Source of the DNA: Eupeodes corollae
Taxonomy: Eukaryota; Arthropoda; Insecta; Diptera; Syrphidae
Direction: 5' to 3'
DNA length: 64,000 bases
NCBI RefSeq assembly: GCF_945859685.1
Contig: NC_079148.1
Span: 24,625,946-24,689,945, forward strand
The translations under genes and the position numbers were made by a program. Below are positions 11,455 to 23,458 of the stretch, in pieces; positions within the stretch are counted from its first letter, which is position 1; every line of letters begins with the position of its first letter. The notes under the pieces were generated by a model that was not told the DNA's origin, ran no database searches, and worked only from the letters and a program-made list of their open reading frames with translations.

Positions 11455-12480
11455 TGGCGCTCGATGGCCATCATTGGTATTTACAATAGTTATTGTCATA
11501 AAAATACATAAATATGTACCAAATGCATTAATTTGGATAAAAGATAGGAATATAATCACTATTTTGTCAAAATAATGCGCTCTTTCGGGCTCATGCACAG
11601 TTAAAATAATTAAAAAAAAATATTTTAAAATTCAAAATTTTACCTGAAAAATAAGTTTGTGTTCAAACATTTAAACGCCATTTTATAAATCAAAAAACTT
11701 TTGATTTTTCTATTTTTTTTTTGAAAATCGTTAGAGCGGTTTTTTTTTGTTTAAATGAATTTTTTACATATAAAATTTTCCAACTGTGTTCTAAAAATAT
11801 TTTTGGTATGCAGCTGTTTAGTGATTGTAAATATACGCTCAACATTTGAATTTCATAAAAAAATGTTGACCCATTTTTGAGATATAGTGTTTTGAAAGAA
11901 AATAGTTCAATATTTTTTTAAAATTTCAAACAATAAAAAATTGCACTTTTGATAATCAAATATTGTTAAGGCAATATAAGAGCTTATTTATAAAAAATTA
12001 TTGAAATCAGTTCATAAGTTGCTGAGAAAATTAAAAAACAAAATAACGGTTCTATGAGCGGTACCTTTTCTAAGCAATACAAAAATTTGTTTTTCTTATT
12101 ATAAGAATCCAAGTTAAAAAATAAAATTTTGGAGAAAATTTAAAAAAAAAATCTATCGGTTTGTTTTTGAGAAAATTCGAATTTTCGTTTTTTGACCAAC
12201 AAAATTGTATGGGGGCCACTGTTAGTTTTGATCTTAAAAAAAAAAATTAAAAAAACGCCCTACGCGAATTTGCTCAAAACCTTAACTTCCAAGTTTGAAC
12301 TCAATCGACCCTATGGTTTAGGCTGTAGGAGCGTGGACAGACAGACAAAACCGACCAATGAAATCGCGGGACCCACTTTTTTCGACCATCGTAATATGAT
12401 GTTTGATTAAAATCTCGAGTTCGAAATTTTGCACGAATGCAAAACTTGCCATATAGTTCCTATATGTCGCAAGTAAAAAA
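11455..12480 (-). repeat. dispersed repeat P, right-arm copy (most complete)
   Basis: Inverted partner of 6925-7840. This copy also includes a segment (about 12330-12430) containing GGGACCCACTTTTTTCGACC and CTCGAGTTCGAAATTTTGCA that the left-arm copy lacks but the 62115-62760 copy retains. No coding potential. Confidence 0.7.
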
Positions 12481-12848
12481 TGTTTAAAACTTAGTTGCAA
12501 GTATTACCAACATTTCTTGATTTCTATTTGTTCATAGTTTTTTTTAATTGCCCCTACCCCCTTAACCTGGGGAGATAGACCTCCCGTTTCTTTAGTAAAT
12601 GCTTGTTTTTAACTGTTTTATACAAATCAGTCATTAAACTGTGTCGCCTAAATTAACGTACTCTCTCCTCAAAAACAGACATTGCCACTTATATATGAAC
12701 TTATTGTATTTAAATAGGAATGTATTTAAAAGCCTTCTTGAAACCAAAACGGTGTTTAGAGTCAATAGAGATTTTAATAAATTGATTATCCTGTTCCTGT
12801 ACACTTGACAGTTGTTTTTCATAATGATTGCTACCGCGTATTGCTTAT
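12481..12848. other. intronic spacer
   Basis: Nothing recognised. A pyrimidine-rich stretch with a small GGGG/CCCC inverted pair occurs near 12550-12575 (ccccctt...ctgggg). Confidence 0.35.
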
Positions 12849-14610
12849 TAACTTCCCATAGGAAGTTATTGTAATGGGTCCGATTTTTCAAATTGAAAAT
12901 TTTGACATTTCTCGACGTTTCAAGGTCCCTAGAGTCGAAATAAAAGATTTTTAGAAAGATGTCTGCGCGTGCGTGTAGATTTACGTACGTTTATACGTCC
13001 GTACGTCCGTACGTTCGCGACGTTTTTTTCGTCATCCATAGCTCAAGAACCAGAAGAGATATCGACATCAAATAAATTTTGTTATACAGATAATAAGGCA
13101 GAAAGATACAGAAAGGGCACTCAAGAAAATTGCGTGGGTGGTTTTTTTAAATGAAAATTTTGGTTAACCCTTAATATCTTACGAACCAAAAACGCTAGTG
13201 ACTTGAATTAAATTTTATATAATAAACTGTAACGTGATCTCAAAGATGTATATTTTTTGAAAAAAATCTATCTAACGATTTTTTTTCTAAATCAAAAAAA
13301 ATTTAAAAAAAATTTGTCAAATTTAACGACTAACATATGATTTCATCTCCAAAACAATTTTGAGCAACGGAGAATTATGTGTTTGAAATCTGATAAAATT
13401 TTGAGAACAATCGAATTGACAGTTTTTTTTATAAAAAATAAAAATCTAAAAAAAACATTACTCAAAGTTCGTAAAAATTAAATATCGATTCAAATATCTT
13501 TTCAAAAACTTGAAATTTAGGCTTCAAGCTTATTTTATCTTATAAGAAATATTGTTTTCAACATTCAGTAAAATTTTGAGAAACATCAAATTGACAGTTT
13601 TTTTACAAAAAATAAAAATTAAAAAAAAAATTATAAAAGTTGGTAAAAATTGATTTTCGACTCAAATATCTTTTCAAAACTTTGAGATATTGGCTTTAAT
13701 TTACTTTTATCTTTCAAAAAATATTGTTGTCAACATTCAGTAAAATTTTGAACAAAATCGAATTGATATTTTTTTTATAAAAAATTAAAAACCGAACAAA
13801 AATTAACAAATGTTGGTAAAAATTGAATATGGATTCAAATATCTTTTCAAAAACTTGAAAGTTAGACTTCAAACTTATTTTATCTTATAAGAAATGTTGT
13901 TTTAAGCATTCTGAAAGATGTTGAGAAATATCGAATTGACAGTTTTTTACAAAAAATAATAACCTTAAAAAAAAATTTATAAAAGTTGGTAAAAATTGAT
14001 TTTCGACTCAAATATCTTTTCAAAAATTGTAGATATTGGCTTTTAACTACTTTTATCTTTCAAAAAATATTGTTGTTAATATTTAGTAAAATTTAAAAAA
14101 AATCAAATTGATAGTTTTTGTACAAAAAATTAAATACCTAAAAAAAAATTTAACAAAAGTTGGTAAAAATTGATTTTCGACTCAAATATCTTTTCAAAAC
14201 TATAAAATATTATCCTCAAACTAATTTTATCTTATAGAAACTATTGTTTTCAACTTTCGATAGAATTTTTAAGAAAATCGAATTGACGGTTTTTTACAAA
14301 AAATAAAACTCCAAAAAAAAACAATGCTAAAACTTGGTAAAAATTTACTTTCGACTCAAATAGCTTTTCAAAACTTAAAAATATTGGCTTCAAACTTATT
14401 TTATTTCACAGAAAATATTGTTTTTGATATTCAGTAATTTTTATATAAAAATCCAACAGTCCGTTTTTTCATAAAAAATAAAATCTATAAAAAATAGTAC
14501 GCAAATTTGGTAAAATTGATACTAGTACATATAGACAAACTTTTAAGCAAGACAAATCGACAGACGGGATGGGAAGTTATCAGTGTGGGTCGCATCCCAG
14601 CCTCTTTTTT
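12849..14610 (+). mobile_element. tandem-repeat interspersed element, copy 1 (Helentron-associated-like)
   Basis: Begins AACTTCCCATAGGAAGTTA and ends at a hairpin-forming tail (GGGATGGGAAGTTATC ... CGCATCCCAGCC) followed by CTCTTTTTT. An AACTTCCCAT word is therefore present inverted at the two ends. About 100 bp in is an ACGT-rich microsatellite (about 12985-13020). The first 450 bp is a conserved unique block, followed by repeated units of about 140-180 bp, each with GAATTGACAG, AAAAATAAAA, GTTGGTAAAAATTGA, TTTCGACTCAAATATC and ATATTGGCTT. No protein is encoded. This layout matches non-autonomous Helentron/DINE-type elements, an assignment I infer from structure only. Confidence 0.75.
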
Positions 14611-14738
14611 CTTTTTTAAAGTTCTCTTGATTATTTTTTTTTTTTGTTAAACAAATCATATTTAGTTTATAAATTATTATTATAAATAAAACAAATTTGA
14701 TAAACTTATTAATTTACTCAGTTCATACCTTTTCTCAG
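14611..14738 (+). other. end of fne intron 2 with splice acceptor
   Basis: AT-rich; a pyrimidine-rich run precedes the AG at 14737-14738 (ccttttctcag). Confidence 0.7.
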
Positions 14739-15069
14739 ATTTTCACCATTAACTGGTGATCTCTTGGGCAACACAATTTTACCAACAAACGCAATCAACG
14801 GATCCGGTTGGTGTATATTTGTTTATAATCTAGCACCAGAAACTGAAGAGAACGTCCTGTGGCAGCTCTTCGGACCATTTGGGGCAGTTCAAAGTGTTAA
14901 AGTTATTAAAGATTTACAAACAAATAAATGCAAAGGATTTGGCTTCGTCACAATGACCAACTATGATGAAGCAGTCGTAGCAATACAATCACTTAACGGT
15001 TACACACTAGGCAATCGAGTACTGCAAGTAAGTTTTAAAACTGCAAACAGTAAAACTAAAACCACTTAA
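14739..15069 (+). CDS. fne: fne-like ELAV/Hu protein, terminal coding exon 3 (RRM3)
   Basis: Continues the protein begun at 829. The exon starts mid-codon (an AG from exon 2 plus A makes Arg) and encodes the hinge end SPLTGDLLGN, then RRM3 with RNP2 IFVYNL and RNP1 KGFGFVTM and the family hallmark APETEENVLWQLFGPFGAVQ. The protein ends in KTKTT and TAA at 15067-15069. RRM3 of ELAV proteins contributes to poly(A) binding, protein contacts and complex stability. An internal ATG does not start this exon; it is a 3' exon. Confidence 0.93.
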
Positions 15070-17150
15070 GTCCGAATCGAATAAGTTTTTTCTGTTCGAT
15101 TTGTTTCTATTTATATATATATATATATATAAAACAAAATAAAATATTTCTTGTTTATTATTTTTTCACAAAATTTATTTGAATATTCAAATAAATTTTG
15201 CTTTTTTCCTTTTTTTTTTTAAATTATTATTATTAAATTCTTATATAATTAAATACAAAACAAAATAAAAACGAATACTTTATTAACAAATATTATATTA
15301 TAAAAAAGAAAAAAAAAGTGTATTTAAAGCCAAACAACAAAACTTATTTGATTTCTGTAAATGTACTATTTAATATAAGGTATTCGTAAATAAATACCTA
15401 GTCATTGTATAACAATTCTTCATATCGATTAAAAAATAATTGAAATCCAAGCACTAACGAAATACAGTAAGAAGAAAAGAGTTATGTACTAAAAAAAACG
15501 ATATACAAGTCAATAAGAATATATAGATATAGGCAAATTTAGGGGAGCGAAGCAATAATTATAAGAAAAAAATAAAACAAAACAAAAGAAAAACATAAGT
15601 CCCGATAATGTGAACCCGGTATGTAGTGAAACATGTGTCATACACAATAAACTATAAGCATACAAAAAGTCAATGATAGGTATTTTATCATTTGCACAAA
15701 ACAATTTTTACAAAACATTCTTAACAATTTGCTTTCTTTATTACATTCAAATTTAAATTTAAATTTATACTTATTATATTTATATTTAAATTCATATTAA
15801 ACTAAGTTGGTGTCTTAAATAAATCCATAAATTATATATCTTCATATATCGAGAGTATGCTCGAAAAATTTTAACGGCACAAAATTAAAATGGAAACGGA
15901 AACGGAAATGGAAATGGAAATAGAAATAGAAAGCACCACAAATTTTCTTTAAAAGTTATATAATTAAAAATAAAATATATTATTATATTATATAACAAAA
16001 CAAAACCCTAACTAATTTTCTTTATTATACAATTCTAATATAATTATGTGCGTAAATGTTGTTTAAACACATTCTTTAACCAATATATGGTAATTCTTAT
16101 TTATTACAATTACAAAGCAAAAACAAAACAATTATTACAAGAAAACAAAAACAAAAATACAAATTCATAAATATTATAATTATGTATGTACCTAGTTGTA
16201 ATAATATATGGCTAACAATATGCGTTTTATTATGTGTCGCCATTTTATAGATATTTTTCATTGATTATATTATTATAAAGGAACTTTGTTGTGCAATCGC
16301 TTGATTAAAAAAAAAAAACAAAAACAAAAAAAACAACCAAATAATTAAATAACATTTTTAAAACTCTAACTTACATTAAACATTAATTTTTCTGGTAATA
16401 AATATATTAATAATTTAATCAATTTTTTATTTTGTAGTTGTTGCCTAAATTTAAGTAATAATAAATTTTTAAAAAAATATAATACGCACATGCTTATAGC
16501 AAAATTATTTGAATTTAAATTAAATGAAATGAGAAAAGTAAAAATTATTAATTAAAAAATAAAAAACAAAACAAAACAAACAAAAACTACCAAGTATTTC
16601 ATATTTCGATGAAAAAAACAACTTTGTCTAATTTTGGGTTAATCTTAGTTGGTTTATCAATTAGTTAATATATTAAATAGAAAAGAAAAGAAAAAAAAAA
16701 TAAAAAGAAAAACGGTTGCATTGAACAATTGTATTACTAAACAAAAATTTACTATTATAAAATAAAAAATAAAAAAAATGAATGTAAACTACTTTTATAA
16801 GAGAAAACCCAAAAATATGAGACTGGAAAAAAAATATAGTTAAATTATACTATTATTGAGATAAATGCTCTTTACGTATATGTATAAAAAAAATTGAAAT
16901 AAAATTAAATAAATATTATGTGTACATGTTTATGTATTTTATTTATCAAAAACAAAAATGGTGATACACCATGTTAAACAAAAAAAAAAAAAAAAAAGAA
17001 TATAAACATAACTTTTACATAATTTTTTTTTGTTTTTTCATACAAACTTTTTAAATGAAGATAAATATGAAAAGAATACAGAGGAGGAGATGTATAAGGA
17101 ATTATCTGGATGTTTGAATAAATAATTTTTTTTGTATTAGAGATTTTGAA
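15070..17150 (+). other. probable long AT-rich 3' UTR of fne
   Basis: About 2 kb of very AT-rich sequence with many U-rich tracts and repeated AATAAA words (the first near 15136, others near 15250, 16398 and 17120). ELAV-family genes of flies often have long neuronal 3' UTRs bound by ELAV proteins, so an extended UTR is plausible. The actual cleavage site cannot be chosen by eye. It includes a (TA)n run at about 15111-15131 and a GGAAAY repeat at about 15889-15931. Confidence 0.45.
15889..15931. repeat. GGAAAY hexanucleotide microsatellite
   Basis: About seven units of GGAAAC/GGAAAT/AGAAAT in a row. Confidence 0.85.
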
Positions 17151-17486
17151 TTTTATTTAAACAAAAAGCTTCGCATCAGAATCAGTTAATTAATAAAAGA
17201 TTAAAGAAAAGTAGTAGTAGTTCTTATTCGGTGCTTATTGTAAGCAATGTTGGTTGGTCTTGGTTTGGTTTATCTCTCGAATAAACATGGTGGACATCAT
17301 TTTTAAATACGCAAATTAGTTTGAAGAATTTCAGTTTTCACCTTCAAACTTTCCATTTCATTCATTATTTTTCTGAGTTACTTGTCTTGTTTCTGACGAT
17401 TGTGAAGTTTGTTGTATTTTTATATGTCAAACTTTTGCTTTTAATGTCAACCATTGTACTCAAGAAAATGTTCGTTTCTAAAAAGA

Positions 17487-20400
17487 TTACTTACTTACTT
17501 AAGGTGGCGCTACAGTCCGGGGTGGACCTGGCCTCAGCCGACATGCGTCTCCAGCCAGCTCGGTCCCTAGCTAGCTGTCTCCAGTTTCGCACGCCAAGTT
17601 GGTTGAGGTCCTCTCATACCTGGGTGCACCACCTGAGTCGCGGTCTTCCTCTACTGCGCGCCGTCCCTCGGGATTGGATTCGAAGACCTTCCGGGCTGAA
17701 ACGTTGATGTCCATCCGCTCTACATGACCTAGCCATCTAAGCCGTTGGACTTTAATTCTGTTAACTAGGTCAGTGTCGCTGTACAGCCCGTACAGTTCAT
17801 CGTTATATCTTCTCCTCCATTCTCCATCTATGCGTGCGGGACCAAAAATCACCCGAATAATTTTTCTCTCAAAGCATCCTAAGACGCTCTCATCGCCATA
17901 AATGAGAACCGAGATGGTGAGTGTCTTATAGATGGTGATTTTAGATTCTCGAGAGAGGACTTTACTTCTTAATTGCCTTCTAAGTCCAAAGAAGCAGCGA
18001 TTTGCAAGAGTTATTCTTCGTTTGATTTCAGCGCTGGTGTCGTTGTCTGTGTTAATAGCGGTGTCTAGGTAGACAAAGTCCTTAACTACCTCAAAGTTAT
18101 AGCTGTTCATGGTGACGTTTTTGTCCAAGACGTCGTTGTTCAGTGTCCTTTTTTGATGACAGCCCTCATTGACCACTAAACCCATCTTCTTCACTTCGTC
18201 ACAATGCTCAAAAACGCTCCACTGACATCACGCTTGATCTTAATAATTGGTCCTGCCCTCATTGACCACTAAACCCATCTTCTTCGCTTCCGTAGCAATG
18301 TTCAAAAACGCTCTACTGACATCACGCTTTAATCTTCCAATTATGTCAATATCATCTGCGTATCCGAGTTATTGGATGGACCTTTGGAAGATTGTGCCTC
18401 TAGTGTTGACGGTTGAGTTTTGCACAATTCTTTCCAGAACGATGTTGAAGAAGTCGCATGACAGTGCATCGCCTTGTTAAAAACCTTTTTTGATATCAAA
18501 TGCATCGGTGAGATCTTTTCCGACCTTGATAGAGCAGCGTGCATTCTCCGTCGTCATTCTGACAAACGGATAAGTTTGACAGGGATGCCAAAACTAGACA
18601 ATGGTCTGTTGAGCTCTTCCCTGTAGATGTTGTCATACGCGGTTTTAAAATCGATAAAGAGATGGTTCCTGGGTTTTTTCCAAGATCTGCCGTAGTGTGA
18701 ATATTTTGTCGATAGTGGACTTTCCTGGTCTGAAGCCACACTGATAAGGACCTATCAGGTTGTTGACGAACGGCTTCAGACGTTCACATAATACGGCATA
18801 GATGATGTTATATGCAATATTAAGAACACTGATGGCTCTGTAGTTGGCGCTGTTTAGAGGGTCTCCTTTCTTATGTATCGGGCACACTAAGCATGCTTTC
18901 TTCCGACTATATTTTGCAAATGAGTTTGTGCATGCTCCCTACCAAGTCATCGTCTGCTGCTTTGAATAGTTCGGCAGCAATGCCGTAAGCCCCAGCAGCT
19001 TTGTTTGACTTCAGTTGAGATATAGCTATATTTACTTCGTCGAGGTCGGGTATTCTGTTTTGTTGATCTGCGTCACCTAGGTCGAGTGGTTCTATCTCCC
19101 TTACAGCGGAATTCGGTTCGTCATCGCCGTTATATAATTTGGAGAAGTGGTCTTTCCATATTCTCAACATCGACTGCGGTTCTACTATAATGTTCCTCTG
19201 ATCGTCTTTACAGGCTTCGGTTCGTGGCTGGTATCCTTGGGAGGTTTTTTTTTACCTTTTGGTAAAATTTACGAACATCATTCCTGTTGTGACATCCCTC
19301 TATCTCCTCGATCGCGCACTTCTCATGCTCTCTTTTTTTCCATCTAAGAAGCCGGTGTTCCTCTCTCCTCTTCTGCTCGTAGAGCTCGCGAGCAGCTCTA
19401 GTCCTTTTGTGCAGCGGCGTTTTGTATGCCTCTTGTATCGCTGAGTGCGCTTGCCGGCATTCGTCGTCAAACCAGGGGTTTCGCTGTGGTGGCCGTGTGA
19501 AACCTAGCACCTCAGAGGCGGTATCTCTGATGGCTGCAAGGCAATGTTGCCACGGGCAATGCTTAATGCAGGCAGCATAGGACTCCTTAAGAGGTTAGAG
19601 ACTCGATCGGAAAAGGACATGGCAGTCTCTTGCGATTGTACCCGTCTAACGTCGAATCTTCTCACAGTACTTCCTTGTTTTGGCTTATACTTAGCCATAC
19701 CTTGGCTACAACGAGGTAGTGGTCCGAGTCAATGTTGGCCTCTCGGAATGTTCGGATATCCTGTATACTGGAGAAGTGTCGTGCGGCGAACGCAATGTGG
19801 TCAATCTGGTTGACGGTTGATTGATCAGGAGATTTCCATGTCCCCTTGTGGATATTAAGATGCGTGAACTGCGTACTAGCTACCAGAACGTCTCGCCCGC
19901 AGCAAAATCGACCAGCCTGAATCCGTTGTCGGAGGTGGTTTCGTGCAGGCTGTATCTTCCGATTATGCTACCAAAGATGTCTTCTCTTCCTAGCTTAGCA
20001 TTAAAATCTCCTAAGACAATTTTAATGTCATAGCCAGGGCACTGCTCATATGTCTTGTCTAAGAGCTCGAAGAATATGTCTTTGGTGTCTTCATCTTTCT
20101 CCTCTGTTGGGGAATGTGCACATATAAGGCTTATGTTAGCGAATTTAGCCTTGATGCGGATTGTCGTGATGCGCTCGCTCACACTGTTGAAACTCAAGAC
20201 TGTTTGCCTGAGTCTAGTTCCAACAGCAAATTCACAACCAAATAGACGCTGTCTTTGTTCTCGGTAGTAGTCGCCGTAGTATTTAACGCAGTCTTTTAGT
20301 TTGAGTTTGCCCGGTCCATCCCATCACTTCTTGGATGGCGGTAATATCTGCCTTGCAGCAGTTTAGGGCTTCCGCTAATTGTTCGGCTGCACTTGGTCTG

Positions 20401-20857
20401 TTAAGGGACCTAACATTCCACGTACATATCCGAAGTTCGTTGTCCTTATTTCGTTTGCGTGGGTTGTCAACAGTGAATCCGTCCGTATCCGAGGCTTGTT
20501 ATGCTTAGCAACTAAAGGTACTTTTTACGTGGCCACGAAGTCACCCCGACGGCACAACCCCCAACCTGGAGGGCCACATCCTTAGTATAACTCCAAGGAA
20601 GGGGAGCCGGATAAACCGCTCCTTACAGGTCTGGGCTCCGAATATGTCGAAGAAGCCCTATAAGGTGTTAACTAAGTAGTTCAACCTTACTTGAACTGTA
20701 GACACCGCCGTTGATTCCATCTCGAGAATTCGTCCGCTGCCGCCTGGATAAGGAGAGGTGCCTTAGTGGAAACACCTCTCCCCCTCTCTCGTTTGCTGCC
20801 CCCAACAACTTTCCACTGGGATTGGAACCCAATCTCCAGTTGAGGTACTAGGCACCC
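17487..20857 (-). mobile_element. RTE-like LINE, copy A (decayed)
   Basis: A non-LTR retrotransposon on the minus strand. Its 3' end is at 17487, where the sense strand reads TAGCGCCACCTT followed by (AAGT)n, the short tandem tail typical of RTE-clade elements in place of poly(A). Its 5' end near 20857 lacks about the first 100 bp present in the copies at 50313-53757 and 56909-59950. GC content is clearly higher than the surroundings. Flanking target duplications were not identified. Confidence 0.88.
17571..20450 (-). pseudogene. RTE-like endonuclease/reverse transcriptase, broken
   Basis: Read from about 20450 down to 17571 in several frames. The endonuclease part has CAHSPTEEKDEDTKD, YDIKIVLGDFNAKLG and NPWFDDECRQAH; the RT part has KSNKAAGAYGI, GPYQCGFRPGKST and DFKTAYDNIY. 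The C-terminus has VVNEG, RRITLANRCFFGLRRQL and VQRLRWLGHVERM. The catalytic YADD stretch is damaged near 18350, and a duplicated segment of about 95 bp (18161-18250 and 18255-18345) adds further disruption. At least six frame changes or stops are visible, so it is inactive. It is closer to the 56909-59950 copy (shared REIEPLDL/REIDPLNL, DADQQNRIPDLDEV) than to the 50313-53757 copy. Confidence 0.88.
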
Positions 20858-22920
20858 CTGGATTACGATTCAAGAAATAACAACTGTTTTGACGTTTTGC
20901 ACTTATATTGATTTGTGTGTACTTACGTATGTCTTTGATTCTGATTTTTAATACAGACGTTTTTTGTTCTTCTGTCAGAACTGTCATTTTTCACATGTCC
21001 AGCATACTTTTGGATTGGGTGACATTTAAAAAGTTTTTGACAGTTGGGGGCATCAACGAGTGGAGAAAAAGTAAGTCATGCCAGTAGTTCTTCAATATTG
21101 CTCATCATCCAACAAAATGAAAAACATCCTCGCGCTCTTACAAGTTGCACAGGTTGCATAAAATCGGTAAGTCTTCGCGGTGAGGAATGTAATTCAAATA
21201 TTGAAGTTCTCTTAGTTGAATCATGCACGAAATTTGTTCGATACTATATTTGTTGTGCAGTTAGTTTCTTTCTGGGAGACCGTAGTCTAGTCTACTGTAA
21301 ATCATACGGTGCAGTAAAATTTGTGGTTTTCTCCATGTATTGTTCTCTTGAGGCTTCATCCAGTCGAGCTATGAATAGATATAAAGTTGGTTTCAACATC
21401 CACCTGCTCGGGTAGTTCTATCCAGTCTTTAAACCAACCACTTCGAGAGCTTTGAGATGTAATCGATTTGCAGCTTAAGTGTTTCATGAATAAAGGCGAT
21501 AAACCCGTTTTTAACATAAGCATGTAGTTTTGCGTACTCGAAGAAAGGTGAGAAGTCTGAGCAGTTTTTCAACTTATACATATTTCTTACCTCTTCACGC
21601 TGGCGCCACATAAAAGATAACCGATTTCGATACAGCTTCGAAGACCGTAAATTGACTTGTATGCGAAATTTCCTTATTTTTAAAGCATTGCTTCCATCCT
21701 ACGTTTATGGCACGTTATTAGAATTCATCCATCCAATGTAAATATTTTATATGACCAGTTCGAAAATAAGATTCTTCTGTAGTTTTCCGGATCTTCAGTG
21801 CTTCTTCTCTTGTGGATTGGGAAAATCAAGGCATCGAAATGTAAATATTTGTCGGAGTTTTCATCATGTCAAATATCCACAACTGGCCCTAAGTCACGAA
21901 AGTGTAAACATTTTTGTCGTCTAAATTTGACAGAAAAAGCATGCGCATACCTATGTTAAAATAATGAAACAACCTTCTTCCAAGAAAGAGTAAAAATATA
22001 AATATGGTTAACAAAATAGGTTACATAATATAAAAAATTATAAATAAGACTTAAGACCTAACTTTGTAGATTGGTTTTTAATTTTTTAAACCATGATCGC
22101 TACCGCAAAATTGCTTTGCTTTTCATATGGTCTTACATTCTCAGTTAATAGTAGAATGACAGTTCATATTTAGAAAAAGTTCAATAACTAGGAGCATTAT
22201 AACCGCTGATACACACTGAGCCACACATCCTTAAACTGCTCAGTTACAAAACAGAATCATTTTCTTTTCAAATCAAATCCGGCTCATTATGGCGAATTAA
22301 ATGTCAATTTAAAATTATTTTCTCTTTTTAGGGATCTGTTTCACGGAAATGTTCGTAATCCTTCTGACTAAGGACTAATTTTTCCACAGTGGGTAAATAC
22401 TTTTTTGTTCATCTTAAATACTTTTTTGTTCAACTAAATTAATCTATACACTTTCCAGTTCGTCTGTCTGTACGGCTGTCAAAAGATGGGTTTGTATTGT
22501 TTTATGTTTTTTTTGTTTGTGAAGTCACAACAATCATATTTCATCCTAAAAAAAATATTAAAATTATTAAAGGTCTTTATAGGCTTGCTCAAACAATAAT
22601 AATAATGAAGGAATGTGAAAGAAAAAGCCAGGAGGGCGACAAGAATATATAACGAACATACTATTTCTGTTTAGCATGTCAGTCCTTTAATCAAGCATGA
22701 ATTACATGAATACATTCTAGTAATTACTTCATTCGAAAATTGGATTTCTGCCATTTGTAGATTAAAATTAAAGTAAAAATGCATTCAATGATTATCAACT
22801 GAAATCAATCAAGTGTGAAAAAAATTGACTCAAAGAGATTTTGTTGTCGATTTTTGTACATTTATTTATTTCTAAAACAAAAATGATCACATAAAAAACA
22901 TTTACTTTTTTGTAATAATG
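20858..22920. other. intergenic, nothing recognised
   Basis: About 2 kb with short open frames on both strands (for example 21044-21415 +, 21429-21611 -). None has a domain or motif that I recognise. The frames may be remnants of an old element, but I see no ends or repeats. Confidence 0.35.
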
Positions 22921-22921
22921 C

Positions 22922-23020
22922 TTATCCGGGTGCTCAGTCTTGCGAGGAAATCCTCCAAAGCCTTCTCAAATTTACCGTTCCGATGCGGCACATAACTTAA
23001 GGTTTCTTCCTTTTCTGACA
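22922..23020 (+). repeat. fragment of the tRNA-derived SINE body
   Basis: The segment starting gtgctcagtcttgcgaggaa and continuing through ccgttccgatgcggcac resembles 28255-28350 of the complete SINE (gtactgcttcttgcgaggaa ... ccgttcggattcggca). Only the middle part is present; the head and tail are missing or too diverged. Confidence 0.6.
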
Positions 23021-23293
23021 TCGCTCAATCACATTAATGTTTTAAGACATGTCAGTCACTAGGCTCATACTGTTTTATATACGCATAAATAAAAACCACG
23101 GCAACTCCGTGCTCAAAAGTGAAAGCATTCAACCCAACTCAACCCAACCGACAGGGTCCATATTTGTTTATTTTTATTTTGTTTTGTTTTTGTTATGATA
23201 ACTGATAATAAAACCAAGTATAAAAGTGAGATTATTTAAGATATACATTAACTTGATTTATTGTTTTTATCTTATGCTCTTTGTTTTTAATAG

Positions 23294-23301
23294 TATAAAA
23301 G
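23294..23301 (+). promoter_or_regulatory. TATA box of asparaginase gene 1
   Basis: TATAAAAG lies 158 bp upstream of the ATG after removal of the proposed 5' UTR intron is ignored, or about 95 nt in mature RNA. An initiator-like TTTCAC lies about 28 bp downstream and TTTCAGTT about 45 bp downstream. Confidence 0.55.
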
Positions 23302-23382
23302 TTCACTGATGCCCGCAGAAATTTCACCATTTGCAAGGTTTCAGTTTTACATTTAATATTCTCGTCTATTTGTTCATCTTAA

Positions 23383-23445
23383 GTAAGATTATTGTAAAAA
23401 TACTAACAATGTACATATCTCATTTTTTGTATTATAAAATTCCAG
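23383..23445 (+). other. candidate 5' UTR intron of asparaginase gene 1 (63 bp)
   Basis: Donor GTAAGA at 23383, a perfect-consensus branch point TACTAAC at 23401-23407 and acceptor TTCCAG ending at 23445. It lies 13 bp upstream of the start codon. All three signals fit a short fly intron, but there is no transcript evidence. Confidence 0.5.
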
Positions 23446-23458
23446 TTTTTGAGTTAAA

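Larger units (their letters stand above)
6925..12480. repeat. large imperfect palindrome (inverted duplication) in fne intron 2
   Basis: The left arm is 6925-10090 and the right arm 10139-12480, with a spacer of about 48 bp. Matching blocks seen by eye: 6940-7830 with 11460-12330 (shared phrases around GGGTCGATTGAGTTCAAACT and CCATACAA, and the interval holding TCAAATATTGTT), 9158-9840 with 10280-10905, and the innermost 10050-10090 with 10139-10180 (GAGCAAGTTC and GTGCATTTT against AAAATGCAC and GAACTTGCTC). The left arm is split by the 1.3 kb element at 7852-9155 and the right arm by a 0.5 kb module near 10910-11430. Arm identity is clearly below 100%, so this is an old inverted duplication or a foldback-type element. 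Confidence 0.8.
1641..14738 (+). other. fne intron 2 (about 13.1 kb), repeat-rich
   Basis: The donor is gtaggt at 1641 and the acceptor is ttttctcag ending at 14738. Splicing joins an AG from exon 2 to exon 3 so that the frame reads R-F-S-P-L-T-G-D-L-L-G, as expected at the ELAV-family hinge/RRM3 border. The intron holds two Tc1/mariner-type elements, a MITE, a large palindrome and a tandem-repeat element, listed separately. ELAV-family hinge micro-exons could also lie inside, but I could not identify one. Confidence 0.85.

Noticed and set aside
12969..13154. A short conserved frame (with AQEPEEI and NKFCYTDNKAER) repeated at 42608-42802 and 48084-48266
   Set aside because: It is conserved because the whole repeat is similar. 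The frame has no fixed start or end, and its beginning is the ACGT microsatellite, so it is not a gene.
15100..17150. Short open frames and A/T runs in the AT-rich region after fne
   Set aside because: Low-complexity DNA; better explained as 3' UTR or spacer.
21044..21611. Possible gene at 21.0-21.6 kb on either strand
   Set aside because: No recognisable motif, no splice or start context, and several interrupting stops.
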